From Syntrophomonadaceae bacterium (GTDB taxonomy: Bacteria > Bacillota_D > Dethiobacteria > DTU022 > UBA8154): a DNA stretch of 15,119 nt. Where the stretch lies: assembly GCA_007120815.1 (NCBI GenBank), contig SKMY01000183.1, positions 1-15,119 on the forward strand. Direction: 5' to 3'. The notes beneath the pieces were generated by a model, which worked only from the letters and a program-made list of their open reading frames with translations, did not search any database and was not told the DNA's origin. The translations under genes were made by a program, and so were the position numbers. Positions 14,502-15,119 of this stretch are shown here, piece by piece (position 1 is the first letter of the stretch; every line of letters starts with the position of its first letter).

Positions 14502-15119
14502 TTAACGCGCAACGATATTGACCAGTTTCTGGGGCACTGTAATGGCTTTGACAATTTCTTTGCCTTCCAGGTAGGATTTAACCCGCTCATGCCCCCTGGC
14601 TGCTTCAATAAGTTCATTTTCCGAAAGGTCGGCTGCCACCTGGATGTGGCCCCGGACTTTACCATTAATCTGGACCACCACCTCAACTTCTTTAACCTCC
14701 AGGGCAGTCGGGTCAAAGGCCGGCCAGCTCAACCGGTGGACACTCTCCCGGTGTCCGCATTGGTGCCAGAGTTCTTCACAAACATGCGGAGCAAAAGGAG
14801 CCAGAAGGACAATGACCGTCTCCAGGACATCCACCAGGAAAGCGCGATGTTTTTCTGCCTGGGCCTCCGATGTGTCGTTGAAATAGGCATAAATAGCGTT
14901 GACCAGTTCCATGATGGCGCTGATAGCCGTGTTGAAGTTAAATCGCGCTTCTATATCATAAGTTACCTTCTTGATTGCCGCATGCATGGCCCGTCGAAGT
15001 TCCAGTTCGGCGGGTCCTAATTCGGGCCTGTTCTCACCGACATTATTGCCGTCGCCCACGGATGACGCCTGGAAAAGTCCGGCGTTTTGCTGAAAGAGCC
15101 GCCATACCCGGCGCAAAAA
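14502..15119 (-). CDS. leuS: Leucyl-tRNA synthetase, C-terminal part (5' end cut by the right edge)
   Basis: The frame is open to the right edge and gives the last 205 residues of leucyl-tRNA synthetase, which charges tRNA-Leu in the cytoplasm. The visible part starts in the anticodon-binding domain (FLRRVWRLF), continues with FNTAISAIMELVNAIYAY and LLAPFAPHVCEELW, and ends with the C-terminal tRNA-contacting domain (VQINGKVRGHIQVA, YLEGKEIVKAITVPQKLVNIV). The full protein is usually about 820 residues, so some 600 are missing. The catalytic and editing domains cannot be assessed. It is the first visible gene of the leftward cluster with the adenine methyltransferase and the radical SAM protein. 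Confidence 0.96.
   Translation of the reverse strand, partial: FLRRVWRLFQQNAGLFQASSVGDGNNVGENRPELGPAELELRRAMHAAIKKVTYDIEARFNFNTAISAIMELVNAIYAYFNDTSEAQAEKHRAFLVDVLETVIVLLAPFAPHVCEELWHQCGHRESVHRLSWPAFDPTALEVKEVEVVVQINGKVRGHIQVAADLSENELIEAARGHERVKSYLEGKEIVKAITVPQKLVNIVAR

Overview
The window looks like chromosomal DNA from a Gram-positive anaerobe of the Clostridia, in the Peptococcaceae or Desulfotomaculum/Pelotomaculum style. This is an inference from gene content (ComEA, a fused mannose-1-phosphate guanylyltransferase, UPF0182, YjbQ), roughly even base composition, frequent TTG and GTG starts behind strong Shine-Dalgarno sequences, and dispersed palindromes built on GGGGACGGTTCT. I could run no database search.

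Layout. 1-1140 (-): start of a sugar-nucleotide pyrophosphorylase with a left-handed beta-helix, cut by the left edge and probably the front half of a ManC/ManB fusion. 1398-3888 (+): a small membrane YdjM-like hydrolase, then a glutamine-dependent asparagine synthetase that ends in 10-bp tandem repeats, an intrinsic terminator and a nested palindrome. 6600-4107 (-): the most striking locus. A good promoter, a fluoride (crcB-type) riboswitch aptamer and an overlapping intrinsic terminator precede a CPA-type antiporter fused to a universal-stress-protein domain, followed 6 nt later by a nitroreductase. 6669-7085 (+): a YjbQ/UPF0047 protein, overlapping tail-to-tail a small GYF_2-domain membrane protein (7368-7072, -). 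10259-7455 (-): a large UPF0182 membrane protein whose leader holds two related hairpin-like repeats and a stem-loop over its ribosome binding site. 11019-10390 (-): ComEA. 11470-12111 (+): a membrane-anchored transglutaminase-like protein behind a near-consensus promoter and a second palindromic element. 15119-12177 (-): a likely operon of leuS (5' end cut by the right edge), a D12-class adenine methyltransferase and a radical SAM protein with an internal PDZ domain.

How they work together. The antiporter-USP and nitroreductase genes probably form a fluoride-induced operon: fluoride-bound aptamer should block the terminator and allow readthrough. The two palindromic elements share outer and inner inverted repeats but no coding capacity, so they look like non-autonomous REP/MITE-type repeats. 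No tRNA, rRNA, CRISPR array, transposase or prophage gene was seen.
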